Positions 41,903-50,655 of a DNA stretch of 64,000 nt are shown here, one piece after another. Within the stretch, counting starts at the first letter, position 1, and each line of letters opens with the position of its first letter. This DNA comes from Streptomyces finlayi (lineage in GTDB: Bacteria > Actinomycetota > Actinomycetes > Streptomycetales > Streptomycetaceae): NCBI RefSeq assembly GCF_014216315.1, contig NZ_CP045702.1, positions 1,426,001 through 1,490,000 on the forward strand, given 5' to 3'. The translations under genes and the position numbers were made by a program. The notes beneath the pieces are model-generated. The model was not told the DNA's origin and searched no databases. It saw only the letters and a list, made by a program, of their open reading frames with translations.

Positions 41903-42661
41903 TCAGCCGGCCAGCGAGCCGGTGAAGATCTGCCAGGCCAGGAGTGACTTCGCCACGAGGCTGAGAACCAGGTAGGCCTTCTCGCCGTATGCGTAGTCGG
42001 ACCACCGGCCGACTCCGCGGTACTGGAGCCACTGGTTGAGACCGAAGCTGAAGAAGAGGGCGGCCTGGACGAGAACGATCCCGTACACGAAGCCGGGGAT
42101 GGCCCCGGTCGCGACGATGTTGTACGTGATCGAGAGCCACGGCGTCACGCCGACCAGCGTCCCGAACCAGAACGGGAGCATCGTGGTCACCGCCCGTCCC
42201 GGCGGGTTCATCTCCTCCTCGATCCAGCCGAAGAGAATCATCCCGACGTTGGCGCCGATGACGGCGATGACGGCGTTGAGGCTGGTGATGCCCGAGTAGA
42301 AGCCGATGAGGAGCACCATCAGGGTCGCGCTCAGCGCGTACTCCAGCCACCTGAATCGGTTGATGCCGCGTCTGAGGTCGCGTTCGTAGGTGCCGCGGCA
42401 CACCGTCGCCGTCAGCAGGTGGTCCAGTGCCGCGAGGGTGAGGAAGACGGCGACGGCCCAGCCGATCGGCACGTCGAACAGTGCTTCGGGGGCAGGCGCC
42501 TTCGTCCCTGGGGGCCCCTCGGGCAGAGAGGAGGTGACGGTGATCGAGAAGCTGCCGGCGAGGAAGAGGATCGCCAGGGCCTGGACCAGGTGCAGCAGCG
42601 TGAGCCCCACGTTCCACGCACGGAGCCCGGCGAGGCGTTCGGCGGTGACACCGGTGGCCAC
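41903..42661 (-). CDS. Heliorhodopsin
   Basis: About 252 aa with seven hydrophobic helices. Heliorhodopsins are retinal proteins with a topology inverted relative to other rhodopsins. Family hallmarks are clear: RAWNVGLTLLHLVQALAIL in helix 1, FRWLEYALSATLM in helix 3 with the counterion Glu107, and YLVLSLVAKSLLAWQIF in helix 7 with the Schiff-base Lys238. GTG 42661 is chosen because AGAGGA lies about 10 nt upstream and numbering of Glu107/Lys238 then agrees with characterised heliorhodopsins. An upstream extension to 42754 would add 31 non-conserved residues. Function in this host is unknown; light-dependent signalling or binding to other membrane proteins is proposed for the family. No retinal-synthesis gene is in the window. 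Confidence 0.93.
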   Translation of the reverse strand: MATGVTAERLAGLRAWNVGLTLLHLVQALAILFLAGSFSITVTSSLPEGPPGTKAPAPEALFDVPIGWAVAVFLTLAALDHLLTATVCRGTYERDLRRGINRFRWLEYALSATLMVLLIGFYSGITSLNAVIAVIGANVGMILFGWIEEEMNPPGRAVTTMLPFWFGTLVGVTPWLSITYNIVATGAIPGFVYGIVLVQAALFFSFGLNQWLQYRGVGRWSDYAYGEKAYLVLSLVAKSLLAWQIFTGSLAG

Positions 42662-43008
42662 CGGTGTGCCGTCCTCTCTTCTCAAAATTCCTCCCGAGGG
42701 TCGGCGCCGCAGTACGTCTGCATGGTCGTCCCGTCCGGGTGGGGATGACGGCAATCACGTCGCTGCCCCGCCAAAAGCCACACGAGTGGCACAACGAACC
42801 GCCGCACCCGCCGCCGCACCCGCCGGTCTCCGGGACGGTCCGCGCGCCGAGAGCGAGTTCGCCCCCCATCCCCTTCGGTGCTGATGTGGCCCGCGTCCAC
42901 GGCCGCATCTGTGCCGCGGTGATCAGCGAGGGCCCAAGCCGCGTCGCCGGGGGCCCGGCCCGATGATCGCCGCCATCGCTGTGGCCGAGGGCCTTCCCCT
43001 CCACTCCT
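42662..43008. other. Region upstream of the heliorhodopsin gene
   Basis: About 350 bp that should contain the heliorhodopsin promoter. No consensus boxes, repeats or coding capacity were recognised. Confidence 0.45.
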
Positions 43009-43068
43009 CAGTAGGGCCGGGGACTGGCGCGGTGGCTCACGGCTCCGTTTCCAGTCCCCGCCGCTTCA
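43009..43068. repeat. Direct repeat copy 2 (group II intron-like hairpin segment)
   Basis: Matches 40221-40279 from CAGTAGGG to CCGCTTCA. It folds perfectly: CGGGGACTGG (43018-43027) with CCAGTCCCCG (43051-43060). Here the similarity continues rightward into an intron-like region, unlike copy 1. Confidence 0.8.
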
Positions 43069-43348
43069 AACCGTGCATGCAGTTCTCCCGCACACGGCTT
43101 TCCGACATCGTTCACCGGCTGGCATGCGCTGTCGCCCTGCGTACGTTCCCGGTAAGTCGATAGACCCCGAGCCGGGTGATCCACTCATAGGTATAGCGAG
43201 TGGCCCAGTTCCGGCTTTGTCGGGGCCGCTCTCACCCTCACCGGCATCCCCCGGATCAGGCTGCCCCCAGCTTCATCACCCTGCTGCGACAGGGACGATA
43301 GCGACGGTCTCTCACCTCCGCACGAGTTCACAGCGCCTCACGGCGCAC
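43009..43348 (-). mobile_element. Probable group II intron remnant without its reverse transcriptase
   Basis: Read on the minus strand, the segment has AAGCCGTGTGCGGGAGAACT then GCATGCACGGTTTGA, the paired sequence that precedes the maturase gene in many bacterial group II introns, followed by the GGGGACTGG/CCAGTCCCC hairpin. A GTGCGCC near 43342-43348 would fit a GUGYG-type 5' end. No reverse transcriptase coding remains. This identification rests on remembered motif form and is moderate. Confidence 0.5.
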
Positions 43349-43710
43349 TGACACCACCCCCCAGGTCATCCGTTCGACAGGGGGACACAGTCATGCCGGG
43401 CCCGGAGGCCAGCGGTCCCGTTGCAGGACCGCGAAGAACATGACGGGGGCAGCCAGACCCTGCTGATCCGTACCCCAGCAGGGTGAGGCGCGGCTCAGAG
43501 GTGCCGCACATACTCGTTTCCACTGCACGCCCGCCTGCGCGGCCATCCCCCACCTCCATGACCTCGCGTTCGGGTCGTGCCGGGCTCATCCAGCCCGACC
43601 CGAACGGGAGGCCCAGGCCGGTGAACCTCACCCTCCCGGGCAACACGGGATCCACGCCAGGTCCCACCGGGCCTGAGCAGGAGACGAATCACAGACACAG
43701 GAGCAGCGTC
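43349..43710. other. Intergenic region with no recognised feature
   Basis: About 360 bp before the metallo-hydrolase gene. No operator, hairpin or coding signal was recognised except AGGAG close to the next start codon. Confidence 0.45.
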
Positions 43711-44610
43711 ATGAGCGACATCACTCTCGGCCAGGTCGAGGTAACACGGGTCGAGGAACTGTACGGACCGGTCGGCATGACCCCGGAGGTCTTCTTCCCC
43801 GAATCGCCCAAGCACAAGTGGGACGAGCACCGTTCCGTCCTCGTCCCGGACTTCCTCGACGATGAGACCGGCATATGCAGGATCGCCGTGCAGACGTGGG
43901 TGCTGCGCAGCGAAGGCAGGACCATCCTGATCGACACCGGGGTCGGCAATCACAAGGAACGTCCCTACGCACCGTTCTGGGGTCACCTGGAACTGGACTT
44001 CCTGGGCAACCTGGCGCGGGCGGGCGTGCAGCCCGACGACGTCGACATCGTCATCAACACGCACCTGCACGTCGACCACGTGGGCTGGAACACCCGCCTG
44101 GAAGGCCAGTCCTGGGTGCCGACCTTCCGCAACGCCTCCTATCTGATGCACAAGGCAGACTTCGAGTTCTGGAACCCGGCCAACAACCCCAAGATCGCCG
44201 GCGGGGTCAACCAGAACGTCTTCGAGGACAGCGTCGCACCGGTGTACGCCGCCGGGCAGGTCACGCTCTGGGAAACGAGCCACCGCATCGACACCGCTCT
44301 CCATCTGCAGGCCGCGCCCGGCCACACCCCGGGATCGAGCGTCGTGATGCTGGCCTCCGGCACCGAACGCGCGGTCTTCGCGGGCGACCTGCTGCACTCC
44401 CCCTTCCAGATCATGCATCCCGAACACAACAGCTGCTTCTGCGAGGACGCCCACGCCGCCCGCAAGACCCGGGGCGAAATTCTCGGCCGGGCCGCCGACA
44501 CCAACGCGCTCGTCCTGCCCGCCCACTTCACCGGCCACGGCGCGCTGGAAGTGGAACGCAGCGGCACCTCGTTCGGCATCAAGCGGTGGGCCTCGCTCGA
44601 CCGGCTCTGA
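43711..44610 (+). CDS. Metallo-beta-lactamase-fold hydrolase
   Basis: About 299 aa. The zinc-binding motif is INTHLHVDHVGW, with further ligands in AAPGHTPGSSV and FAGDLLHSP and a final PAHFTGHG. The N-terminal part (LIDTGVGNHKERP) is typical of AHL-lactonase-like or methyl-parathion-hydrolase-like MBL enzymes. Cytoplasmic; substrate unknown, ester or lactone hydrolysis likely. ATG 43711 has AGGAG 9 nt upstream. It is followed after 106 bp by a carboxylesterase gene on the same strand, so both may process the same ester-type substrate. Confidence 0.88.
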   Translation: MSDITLGQVEVTRVEELYGPVGMTPEVFFPESPKHKWDEHRSVLVPDFLDDETGICRIAVQTWVLRSEGRTILIDTGVGNHKERPYAPFWGHLELDFLGNLARAGVQPDDVDIVINTHLHVDHVGWNTRLEGQSWVPTFRNASYLMHKADFEFWNPANNPKIAGGVNQNVFEDSVAPVYAAGQVTLWETSHRIDTALHLQAAPGHTPGSSVVMLASGTERAVFAGDLLHSPFQIMHPEHNSCFCEDAHAARKTRGEILGRAADTNALVLPAHFTGHGALEVERSGTSFGIKRWASLDRL

Positions 44611-44716
44611 CCCCCGGCCGGACCCCTGGCCGACACCGAAGGCCCGGGTTCCGGACCTGCTTCATCCCGGACACGTTCAGTCCGACCGCCCGCCGGGCCC
44701 AAGGAGAGGAACCCTC

Positions 44717-46207
44717 GTGAGACATGACACCGGCCCCCTCGTCACTACCGCTCAGGGAGCGGTCCGCGGCCTGCATCAGGACGCAGCCACCGTCTTCCTC
44801 AACATCCCCTACGCGGCTCCCCCCCTGGGAGCCGGCCGATTCACCCCGCCGCAGCCGCACGAACCATGGAACGACGTACGGGACGCCACCGTGCCGGGCC
44901 CCAACGCCCCTCAGTCCGAGCGCAAGCTCGGCGAGGTGGACATGACCCCCTACTTCGGTGCCGGCTGGAGCCGGGGAGCGGACTACCTCACCGTCAACAT
45001 CTGGAGGCCCACCACCACGGACGAGGACCTGCCCGTCATGGTCTTCATCCACGGCGGCGGATTCGTCGCCGGATCAACACGGTCCGAGCTGTACGACGGC
45101 TCCGGCTTCGCCCGGCACGGCGTCGTACTCGTCACCGTCAACTACCGGCTCGGCATCCCAGGCTTTCTCGACCTCCCCGGAGCGCCCGCCAACCGTGGTC
45201 TGCTCGACGTGGTGGCCGCGCTGCGCTGGGTGCGACAGAACATCGCCGCCTTCGGCGGTGACCCCCGCAACGTCACACTCTGCGGCCAGTCGGCCGGGGC
45301 CACCATTGTCGGCGGCGTCCTCGCCACGCCCCGGGCCACCGGCCTCTTCAACCGGGCGATCATCCAAAGTGGCAGTGGGCTGGGGGCGTTCACCCCCCAG
45401 CAGGCCCGTCGCGTCACCCGGGCAGCAGCCGACGCTCTCGGGGTCGAGCCCCTCGCCGACGCCTTCGCGAGCATCTCCGACGAGCGGCTGGTCGAGACCG
45501 CCGGCCGGCTCGCGGGCATCGACCTGCGAACTCCGACCCACTACGACCCCTTGGTCGGACTCAGCCCCTTCAGCCTGGTCCTGGACACACAGCCCGCCAT
45601 GTCCGTCGCCGCCGGCCACGGTGGCGATGTCGACCTGCTCATCGGAACCAACGCCGAGGAAGGAAACCTCTACCTCGTCCCCACCGGCAACTACGCCGCC
45701 TCGACCGCGGCCGACGTCAACGCGTTGGCTGCCCGGACGCACCCGGACCCGGTACGGCTCGTCGAGACCTACCGCACGGCACGGCCCCAGGCATCCTTCG
45801 GTGAACTGCGGTCCGCCATCATGGGCGATGCCGCGTTCGGTGCGGGCACCCGGGTTCTGGCCGACGCGCATGCTACACATGCCCGATCCCGCACTTTCGG
45901 CTACGAGTTCGCGTGGCGCTCCCAGGCCGTGGGAGGCGAACTCGGCGCCACCCACACGATGGAACTCCCCTTCGTTTTCGACCGCGCGCATCTCCCCGAA
46001 CTGCACGGCCCCAACGGCCTGCTCGGCCCCCAGCAGCCCCCAGCGGACCTCGCTTCCAGGACGCACGGTGCATGGGTCCGGTTCGCCCGGACCGGCGACC
46101 CCGGCTGGGCCCCGTACACCCGTGAGCGCCGAACCACCATGCGCATCGACGCGGAGTGGACCGAGGCCGACGACCCCCGAAGCCAGGAACGACAAGCCTG
46201 GAGCTGA
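44717..46207 (+). CDS. Type B carboxylesterase (para-nitrobenzyl esterase-like)
   Basis: About 496 aa alpha/beta hydrolase. The oxyanion hole is FIHGGGFVAGS, the nucleophile elbow is LCGQSAGATIV, the acidic residue lies in the GTNAEEGNLYLVP segment and the catalytic His in GATHTMELPFVF. GTG 44717 has GGAGAGGAA upstream. No signal peptide, so intracellular ester hydrolysis is expected. It is codirectional with the MBL-fold gene and followed by a hairpin terminator. Confidence 0.92.
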   Translation: MRHDTGPLVTTAQGAVRGLHQDAATVFLNIPYAAPPLGAGRFTPPQPHEPWNDVRDATVPGPNAPQSERKLGEVDMTPYFGAGWSRGADYLTVNIWRPTTTDEDLPVMVFIHGGGFVAGSTRSELYDGSGFARHGVVLVTVNYRLGIPGFLDLPGAPANRGLLDVVAALRWVRQNIAAFGGDPRNVTLCGQSAGATIVGGVLATPRATGLFNRAIIQSGSGLGAFTPQQARRVTRAAADALGVEPLADAFASISDERLVETAGRLAGIDLRTPTHYDPLVGLSPFSLVLDTQPAMSVAAGHGGDVDLLIGTNAEEGNLYLVPTGNYAASTAADVNALAARTHPDPVRLVETYRTARPQASFGELRSAIMGDAAFGAGTRVLADAHATHARSRTFGYEFAWRSQAVGGELGATHTMELPFVFDRAHLPELHGPNGLLGPQQPPADLASRTHGAWVRFARTGDPGWAPYTRERRTTMRIDAEWTEADDPRSQERQAWS

Positions 46208-46244
46208 CGCGCGTCCCACCCGCCCACACCCTCCTCCCACGGGC

Positions 46245-46281
46245 CACTGTGGAGTCGGCCGAGACCGTCCACTCCACGGTG
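46245..46281 (+). terminator. Terminator of the carboxylesterase gene
   Basis: CACTGTGGAGT (46245-46255) pairs with ACTCCACGGTG (46271-46281) with one T-G wobble, 38 bp after the esterase stop. Confidence 0.7.
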
Positions 46282-46374
46282 CCGGGACGGGTCGTGCCCG
46301 GCTCCGATCGCTTGTCGCTGTGACCGTGACCTCAAACCCGTCGCCGCACGGTTACCGTCTGCGACAGTTCTTCC

Positions 46375-46790
46375 GTGACTGATCCCCAACTCCAGGACAT
46401 CTCTTTCGGCGGAGTGCTGGTGCACCGGCAGCTCTCGGCGAACGCCCGCGACCTCGCCATGCGTGTGGTGGACGAACTCGCGGGCCAGTTGTCCGCCTAC
46501 GGGGCGCTGCCGTTGGAGGAACTGCGCAGCGAGATCATGAGAGTGGCGTACCAGGGCATTCACGGTTTCGTCGAGGTGCTGCGCACAGGGGAGCTGCCGG
46601 GGCGTGAGCAGCTCGCCGTCATCCGGGAGGCGGCCGCTGACCGCGCCGAGGAAGGGCTGATGCTCGACTCGGTGATCAGTGCCTACCACCTGAGCGCGCA
46701 GGGTGGTGCTCGATACGTTGACGCCGATGGCGGGGCCGCACGACGTCCGGGCTGTCCTCACGCTGAACCGGGTGCTGATGCAGTACCTCG
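46375..46790 (+). pseudogene. PucR/CdaR-type regulator gene, frameshifted and 3' truncated
   Basis: GTG 46375 opens a frame whose first ~105 residues (MRVVDELAGQLSAYGALPLEEL, GLMLDSVISAYHLSA) match the N-terminal helical domain of PucR-family regulators. At about 46692 the frame changes: the next frame continues RVVLDTLTPMAGPHDVRAVL and TLNRVLMQYLD. One extra base near 46692-46700 explains the switch. Similarity ends at about 46790, where an NTPase gene begins abruptly. The GGDEF-like and DNA-binding helix-turn-helix parts are gone. Confidence 0.6.
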
Positions 46791-48944
46791 ATGGTCGTCG
46801 GCCAAGTCATCGTGTACCGGCTGGAGAACCCGTCCCCGCCACAGGTCGACTGGCCGCGCGACCGGGTGCCGTACCCAGGACTGGACGCATTCGCCGAGGA
46901 TGAGGCCACCGTGTTCTTCGGCCGGGAAGCGGTGGCTGCCGACCTGACAAGGAAGCTGCACACTTCGTCGGATCAACCGACGAACCGGTTCCACGTACTC
47001 GTCGGCGCGTCAGGTAGCGGTAAGTCCTCACTGGTCAAAGCCGGTGTGGTCCCACGGCTGCGGGAGCATCGGTGGACGCTCGTGCCCGTCTTCTCCCCCG
47101 GCCCGAACCCGCTCGGCGCTCTGGCTACCGCCCTGGCGGCCGCGAGTGACGGACAGGAACAGGTGACCGCCGTCCTGCGGCGGCTGCGCCAAGGGCCGGA
47201 TGCCTTGAAAATCGAGCTGTCCCGGCTGCGCGGCGGCCGTTTCCGGCGCGTGCTTCTGGTAATCGATCAGTTCGAGGAAGTGGTCACCCTCACCAGCGAA
47301 CGGGAACGTGCCCAGTTCTTCGACATGCTCCGTTCCTGCGTGGATCAGGACCCCAGTGTTCGTGTGCCGGCCACACTCCGGGTGGACTTCCTGGGCCGGA
47401 TCCTGACCACAGAACATGCCGACCTGTTCCAGCACCCCATTACTCTGGGAACGTTGGGAAGAGAACAATTCGCACAAGTGGTAGAGCGTCCCGGCGCCCT
47501 GGTGGGACTTACATTCGCTCCCGGGGTGATCGACACGATCCTGGACGAAGCCGGAACGGACGATGCTCTGCCGCTGCTCGCCTACCTTCTCCAGGAGCTC
47601 TATTTCGCCTCCGGCCCCGGCGAGACGGTCACACCGGAGCTGTACCGCAGCCTCGGGGGTGTAGCGGGTGCTCTCGCACGGCAAGCGGACCAGACCGTGG
47701 CGGAACTCGGCCCGGACAACGGGATCGACTTCGTCCTCCGGGTCCTCCTCCGGTTCGTCACGGTGCAGGGCCAGGATGTTGCTCGCGAACGCGTGACGTT
47801 GTCGGACCTCACCGCTCGCGAACGGCGCGTCGTGGACGCCTTCGTCGATGCTCGGCTGCTCGTTTCGGACGCACACGGCGATGCGGTGTCCGGTCAGCAG
47901 CCCTGTGCGCAGGTGACGCACGAGGCCCTGTTCCGCCAGTGGGCGCCCCTGCGGCAGAAAGTCGAATCACGCATCGAGCAGTTGCGCGAGCGCGCCGAGC
48001 TGGGGCGGTGGGCCGAGGACTGGGAGCAGTCCGGCCGCAGCGACGACTATCTCCTCACGGGGGAGCGACTCTCCCTGGCCCAGCGCCGGCTCGCCGCGCT
48101 CGAAGAAATCGGCCAGGCGACACAGCCGGCCCGCACACTCGTCGAGCACTCCCAGCATCGTGATCTCACCTTCCTCCGCCGCCTGTCGGAGAACATCGGC
48201 CAGTACGCTCTCGGCAGCGCGGAGAGCCACCCGGAGCGGGCCATCCTTCTGTCCCTGGCCGCCCTCGGTGAGTGCACCCCGACGCCTTCGGCCCGTCGTG
48301 GTCTCATGACGGCATTGGCGTCCAGCCATCTCCGTGCCCGGCTGGACGGGCACACGGACACGGTCCGACACGTGGCCTGGTCACCCGGCGGCCAGTACCT
48401 GGCCACCGCCTCGCGGGACGGCAGCGCACGTATCTTCGACGCTGCGTCCGGCCGCTCGCTGCTCGTCCTGCCGTCAGACGGTGCCATGGTCGAGTCGGTC
48501 GCCTGGTCGCCAGACTCCAGCCTGATCGCAACGGCGGGCAGGGAGCGAGTCGTACGCGTATGGGACGCCCTGTCCGGGGAGCCCGTCCGGCTGCTGACCG
48601 GGGCCACGGACACCGTCAGGCAGGTGGCCTGGTCGCCGGACGGCAGGTACGTCGCCGCCACATCGAAGGACTGTGTCGTACGGGTGTGGGACGCCGAAAC
48701 GGGCCGCATCACGCAGGAGTTACGCGGACACCGCGATGACACCTGGGGCGTCACCTGGTCACCGGACAGCACCCGCCTCGCCTCGGCCTCTCACGATCAG
48801 ACAGCGATCGTCTGGGATGTGGCAGCCGGAGCATCCGTCGCCACCCTGACCGGTCACTCGGACTTGCGTGTGACCTGCTTGCCGAGACACTCCTGCATGT
48901 CATCAAGATCGTCTGCCAGTTTTTTCAACTGCGACGAGGTGTAA
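46791..48944 (+). pseudogene. STAND NTPase with WD40 repeats, cut at both ends
   Basis: An open frame of 717 codons. The novel STAND-type NTPase has YPGLDAFAEDEATVFFGRE, Walker A VGASGSGKSSLVKAGV and Walker B LLVIDQFEEVV. Four WD40 blades follow (AWSPGGQYLATASRDGSARIFD, AWSPDSSLIATAGRERVVRVWD and two more), then LTGHSD, after which similarity stops at about 48864. The last 26 codons read through the antisense strand of a WXG100 gene fragment. ATG 46791 has no ribosome binding site and lies at the junction with the PucR fragment, so an upstream effector or protease-like domain is probably lost. Full relatives carry seven or more blades and act as signalling or death-effector platforms. Confidence 0.7.
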
Positions 48945-48967
48945 GCGAGTTCGGGTTCTTCACCCAT
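48866..48967 (-). pseudogene. 5' fragment of a WXG100/ESX-type gene
   Basis: ATG 48967 on the minus strand starts MGEEPELAYTSSQLKKLADD then LDDMQECLGKQVTRKS, the first helix of a WXG100-like secreted protein, with GGGGGG upstream. The gene is lost after about 34 codons, where the WD40 gene sequence begins. It is divergent from a second WXG100 fragment at 49199. Confidence 0.6.
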
Positions 48968-49198
48968 GCCGGCCCCCCACGTTCGAACCTGCATTCCAAG
49001 CCGGAGACAACCCTAACAAGGGGACACACCTTCACAGGCATGCGGTGTCACGCACCGCGCATACCTCCATCGCCCCTGTCACAAGGGGCGGGCTTCGGAG
49101 GGCCAGACATATGGCCGACATGCGACCCGAGGCCCGCACGAACTCCGCTCAGGTGATGAGTAGCATCATTTGTGATTGCTTCTAGGGGGATCACCACC
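48968..49198. other. Intact shared promoter region of two truncated WXG100 genes
   Basis: The 231 bp between the divergent starts appears complete, with a ribosome binding site at each end. It is flanked on both sides by genes cut within their first helices or soon after the WXG motif. Confidence 0.45.
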
Positions 49199-49504
49199 GT
49201 GCCGGACGAAGACCGCATCACTGTCAATTTCGCTACCTTGCAGCAGCTTTCGGGTGATCTGGAGGGCATCCTCCGCGTGCTCAACGAGAAGCTGGACACG
49301 TTGTACGAGCGGACCGCCAAAGCCATGCTGAGCTGGGACGGCGAGGCGCGTGAGGCGTTCATCGACGAGCTGGACAAGTGGAGCCACTCCGCTGGTGATC
49401 TCAAGGCAACCCAGGCTTCGGTGAGTCGGCCTGAGGCGCGGTGTCGGGATTGCTCCCGGTCCGTCTCCTCAGGCCGACTCACCGTTCTCGGCTTCCTGCG
49501 CTGA
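49199..49504 (+). CDS. WXG100-family (ESX substrate-like) protein, C-terminus replaced
   Basis: GTG 49199 has AGGGGG about 9 nt upstream. The first ~72 residues form the WXG100 hairpin: FATLQQLSGDLEGILRVLNEKL, then SWDGEAREAFIDELDKWSHSAGDLKATQA, with WDG at the WXG turn. After about 49417 the family similarity stops and the frame reads SVSRPEARCRDCSRS to a stop. The change coincides with the left arm of an 18-bp perfect inverted repeat (49419-49436/49467-49484). WXG100 proteins are exported by type VII secretion; no EccC-like ATPase is in the window, so this is a remnant. Confidence 0.6.
   Translation: MPDEDRITVNFATLQQLSGDLEGILRVLNEKLDTLYERTAKAMLSWDGEAREAFIDELDKWSHSAGDLKATQASVSRPEARCRDCSRSVSSGRLTVLGFLR
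49419..49484. repeat. Perfect 18-bp inverted repeat at the WXG100 breakpoint
   Basis: CGGTGAGTCGGCCTGAGG (49419-49436) and CCTCAGGCCGACTCACCG (49467-49484) are exact inverted complements around a 30-nt spacer. It could be a strong terminator hairpin or the trace of an inserted element. Confidence 0.85.
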
Positions 49505-50049
49505 TCACCCGTCCGGCAGGCCGCCCGTGCACTTCGGCGCGTGCGCGTGCCCCCATGACCGTCGCAAGGGGTGGCAGCGGCCCGCCCGACCCGGAACCGT
49601 CCGAGGGTCTCGATCGCCGGTTGACGCTCCTCGCGGGAGCCGGGGAAGCCGATCGCTCGCCGGTCGCGGACCCGGCGGTGGCCAGGGTGCGATTGGTTGA
49701 TCGTGCGAGCGTGGGGACTCCTGCCCACATGCGGAAGGACGCAAGGACAGCGATCCCGACTGTCAGTACCGCCCCGCGGTGGCGTTCGCCGCGGGGCGGT
49801 GAAGCCGCTGTCCCTTCAAGGCTTGACGCAGGCCGGGGGTTCGGGACCTTTCACGGAAGCCCCACCGAAAGTGCTCTCACGCCCTTCCGTCCGCGGTCCT
49901 ATCGACCGCTCCCGGCCGTGCGACACCGCATTGCCCCGGACCCGAGCAGCTGTCCCTCCCCTGCCCCTCGCAGCGACGACAGGGCGGACCTCGACGGTAA
50001 CGTCGGTACCGGCGAGGATTCCGCTCACACGGAGGAACGAGGGGCACGG
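49505..50049. other. Intergenic region with one strong hairpin
   Basis: About 545 bp. Apart from the hairpin at 49768-49800, no coding, repeat or regulatory feature was recognised. Confidence 0.45.
49768..49800. terminator. Strong GC-rich hairpin (terminator-like)
   Basis: ACCGCCCCGCGG (49768-49779) pairs perfectly with CCGCGGGGCGGT (49789-49800) over a 9-nt loop. No intact gene ends near it, so it may belong to a transcription unit lost by deletion. Confidence 0.65.
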
Positions 50050-50655
50050 ATGGACGCGGCGAGCTGGGACCAGCGGTATCAGGGCAGCGAACTGGTCTGG
50101 AAGGCGGAGCCCAACCGCTTCGTCGAGGAGGAGCTGGCCGGCCTGGAGCCGACCGGGCGGGCGGTGGACCTCGCCGCCGGCGAGGGGCGCAACGCGGTCT
50201 GGCTCGCGGAGCGTGGCTGGGAGGTCGACGCCGTGGATTTCTCCGCCGTGGCGCTGGAGAAGGCTGAGCGACTGGCCGCCGGGCGAGGCGTGCGGCTGCG
50301 AACCGTCCGCGCCGATCTGGCGCTCTGGACGCCCCCGGGAGCGACGTACGACCTGGCGCTGATCGCCTACCTGCACCTGCCCTGGGCACAGATGAGACAG
50401 GTACTGACGCAGGCCGCCGATGGACTGCGCGAGGGCGGAACCCTTCTCCTCGTCGGCCATGACGCGGCCAATCCCGAACGCGGTCACGGAGGCCCGCAGG
50501 ATCCGCGTGTGTTGTACACCGCGGAGCAGGTCGCCGATCTCTGGCGACCGTACGCCGATATCCTGCGGGCCGAGGCGGTCACCCGGCCTGTGCCCGGCAC
50601 CGAGGGCGGAAGCCGCAGAGCTGTCGACGCCCTCGTACGCGCTGTGCGGCGGTGA
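50050..50655 (+). CDS. Class I SAM-dependent methyltransferase (TehB/UbiE-like)
   Basis: About 201 aa. The SAM-binding motif I is AVDLAAGEGRNAVWLAERGW, acidic motif II is VDAVDFSAVALEKAERLA, and motif III-like YDLALIAYLHLPWAQMRQVL follows. The opening WDQRYQGSELVWKAEPNRF is common in Streptomyces thiopurine/tellurite-type methyltransferases. ATG 50050 follows the purine-rich GAGGAACGAGGGG. It is an isolated gene; the substrate is unknown. Confidence 0.85.
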   Translation: MDAASWDQRYQGSELVWKAEPNRFVEEELAGLEPTGRAVDLAAGEGRNAVWLAERGWEVDAVDFSAVALEKAERLAAGRGVRLRTVRADLALWTPPGATYDLALIAYLHLPWAQMRQVLTQAADGLREGGTLLLVGHDAANPERGHGGPQDPRVLYTAEQVADLWRPYADILRAEAVTRPVPGTEGGSRRAVDALVRAVRR

